6,571 nt of DNA, from NCBI GenBank assembly GCA_023428805.1, contig JAEYWW010000142.1, forward strand, positions 1 through 6,571, in the 5' to 3' direction. Under the pieces are notes generated by a model. The model saw nothing but the letters and a program-made list of their open reading frames with translations, made no database searches and was not told where the DNA came from. Positions 5,173-6,571 of this stretch are shown piece by piece. Both the position numbers and the translations under genes were made by a program. This DNA comes from Armatimonadota bacterium. GTDB lineage: Bacteria > Armatimonadota > Fimbriimonadia > Fimbriimonadales > Fimbriimonadaceae. The number at the start of each line of letters is the position of its first letter. Position 1 is the stretch's first letter.

Positions 5173-6571
5173 TGGGCCTCCTCTCAACGCTGCTCGCCCT
5201 CCCGATCATCGGTGCGTTGCTGCTGCTCTCCATGCCGGAGAAGTTTGACAAGGCGATCAAGGGCTTTGCGATCTTCTTCACGGGTGCGATTTTCGCAGTT
5301 TCGCTTGGGCTTCTCGGCCAGTTTGAGGCGGGCACCTACCACTTCCAACTGATGGAGCAGATGACCTGGGCGCCGCAGATCGGGGCTTCGTTCAAGCTCG
5401 GCGTGGACGGGATCAGCTTCTGGATGATCCTGCTGACGACGCTCCTGACGTTCCTCTCGTGCATCTTCAGCACCTATGTGAATACGCGCATCAAGGCGTA
5501 CTTCACGATGATTCTGCTTCTGGAGGCGGCAATGCTCGGCGTGTTCCTGTCGCTCGATCTCCTGCTGTTCTATGTGTTCTTCGAGTTCTCCCTGATCCCG
5601 ATGGGCATCATGATCGCCGTCTGGGGCGGTGAGAATCGCAAGTACGCCGCGCTCAAGTTCTTCGTCTACACCTTCGCCGCTTCAATCTTCATGCTGATCG
5701 GGATCATCATGATGGCGCGGCTGAACCAGCAGGCGGGCGGTGCGTTCACGTTCGATCTCATTGAGATTCAGAGCAATGTCGCCAACGGCTCGCTCTGGGC
5801 GAATGCGATGCAGATGCAGCCGCTGCTCTTCTGGGCGTTTGCGCTGGCCTTCATGGTCAAGACGCCGATGTTTCCGTTCCACACCTGGCTGCCTCACGCC
5901 CACACCGAAGCTCCGACTGCGGGTTCGATCATCCTGGCGGGCGTGTTGCTGAAGATGGGCACTTACGGCGTCCTGCGGTTCCTTTTGCCCTTGTTCCCGG
6001 AAGCGTTGCAGCAAAACATACCGATCCTGATGACGCTCTCCGTCATCGGCATCATCTACGGCGCGATTGTCGCCGCGATGCAGGATGACGTGAAGAAATT
6101 GGTCGCCTATAGCTCCGTCTCGCACATGGGGTTCGTGATGCTCGGCATCTTGAGCCTGCACCACACGGGCGTGATGGGCGGCGCGTATCAGCAGATCAAC
6201 CACGGAATCAGCACGGGCGCATTGTTCCTGCTGATCGGCTTGATCTACGAGCGCATCCACACGCGCAAGTTCGCCGACATGGGCGGGCTCAAAGCGCAGA
6301 TGCCGGTCTTCGCCGCGCTCTTCCTGATCGTGATGCTCTCGAGCGTCGGGCTGCCGGGCACGAATGGCTTCATCGGCGAATTCCTCGCGATGATGGGCGC
6401 ATTCCAGACGGGCTTTGCCGGACAGTTTGGACTCTCGCCGATCTATCCGATCTTGGCGGGCACGGGCGTCATCTTGGCGGCGGTTTACCTGCTCTGGATG
6501 TTCCAGAAAGTCTTCTACGGCGAGATCACCAATCCGAATCTGAAGCGGCTCAAGGACCTCAAGCCTTGGGA
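5172..6571 (+). CDS. nuoM: NADH-quinone oxidoreductase subunit M (NuoM/ND4), 3' end missing
   Basis: NuoM is the middle antiporter-like, proton-pumping subunit of complex I, between NuoL and NuoN. The frame stays open to the window edge, giving 466 codons of a protein usually about 500-560 residues long, so only the C-terminal end is lost. Channel residues align with E. coli NuoM: E138 (Glu144) in FFEFSLIPMG, K230 (Lys234) in MVKTPMFPFHTWLP, K261 (Lys265) in LAGVLLKMGTYG, the SVSHMGF and INHGIS histidines, and E403 (Glu407) in PGTNGFIGEF. YERIHTR is also a NuoM signature. ATG at 5172 overlaps the nuoL TGA by one base, with GGAGGG (5158-5163) eight bases upstream inside nuoL. Nothing is unusual in the visible part. 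nuoN would be expected next but is outside the window. Confidence 0.97.
   Translation, partial: MGLLSTLLALPIIGALLLLSMPEKFDKAIKGFAIFFTGAIFAVSLGLLGQFEAGTYHFQLMEQMTWAPQIGASFKLGVDGISFWMILLTTLLTFLSCIFSTYVNTRIKAYFTMILLLEAAMLGVFLSLDLLLFYVFFEFSLIPMGIMIAVWGGENRKYAALKFFVYTFAASIFMLIGIIMMARLNQQAGGAFTFDLIEIQSNVANGSLWANAMQMQPLLFWAFALAFMVKTPMFPFHTWLPHAHTEAPTAGSIILAGVLLKMGTYGVLRFLLPLFPEALQQNIPILMTLSVIGIIYGAIVAAMQDDVKKLVAYSSVSHMGFVMLGILSLHHTGVMGGAYQQINHGISTGALFLLIGLIYERIHTRKFADMGGLKAQMPVFAALFLIVMLSSVGLPGTNGFIGEFLAMMGAFQTGFAGQFGLSPIYPILAGTGVILAAVYLLWMFQKVFYGEITNPNLKRLKDLKPW

Noticed and set aside
2830..5187. A 785-codon open frame on the minus strand opposite nuoL
   Set aside because: It is almost exactly antisense to nuoL, rich in His, Arg, Asp and Glu, with no recognisable domain. 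Codon bias in GC-rich nuoL removes stop codons from the antisense frame, which explains its length.
5682..6260. A 192-codon minus-strand frame opposite nuoM
   Set aside because: Antisense to conserved NuoM channel motifs with a composition typical of a shadow frame.

Overview
The window carries the membrane-arm half of a bacterial respiratory complex I (NADH:quinone oxidoreductase) operon. All genes are on the + strand, in the order nuoH, nuoJ, nuoK, nuoL, nuoM, with nuoM running off the right edge. The genes are GC-rich, tightly packed and full of the family's conserved proton-channel residues, so this is a functional core-metabolism locus and not a mobile or defence region. I see no tRNA, rRNA, CRISPR array, insertion sequence or attachment site.

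Layout: positions 1-61 may hold the edge of a neighbouring gene, possibly divergent, but too little is visible to name it. Positions 62-525 are a leader without a convincing gene, unusually dense in short palindromes and including a 62-nt imperfect hairpin (214-275). A perfect inverted repeat at 507-524 abuts the TTG start of nuoH. NuoH (526-1923) has an extra segment in a normally compact conserved loop and a long C-terminal extension. An 84-bp gap with a strong GC-rich hairpin follows, where many bacteria have nuoI; no NuoI is encoded anywhere in the window. nuoJ (TTG start, strong Shine-Dalgarno) overlaps nuoK by one base. nuoK is 4 bp from nuoL, and nuoL overlaps nuoM by one base, which implies translational coupling.

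How the genes work together: NuoH forms the quinone-entry chamber at the junction with the peripheral arm. NuoJ and NuoK form the small-subunit part of the central polar axis. NuoL and NuoM are the large antiporter-like proton-pumping subunits. The distinctive features are the 5' leader architecture, the missing nuoI, the NuoH insertion and two histidine-rich loops in NuoL that family topology would place on opposite faces of the membrane.

Organism: high GC, a split nuo cluster lacking nuoI between H and J, TTG starts and enlarged NuoH/NuoL suggest a bacterium outside the well-studied Proteobacteria. A phylum such as Armatimonadota would be compatible, but that is a guess from general impression and is not demonstrated by the sequence.
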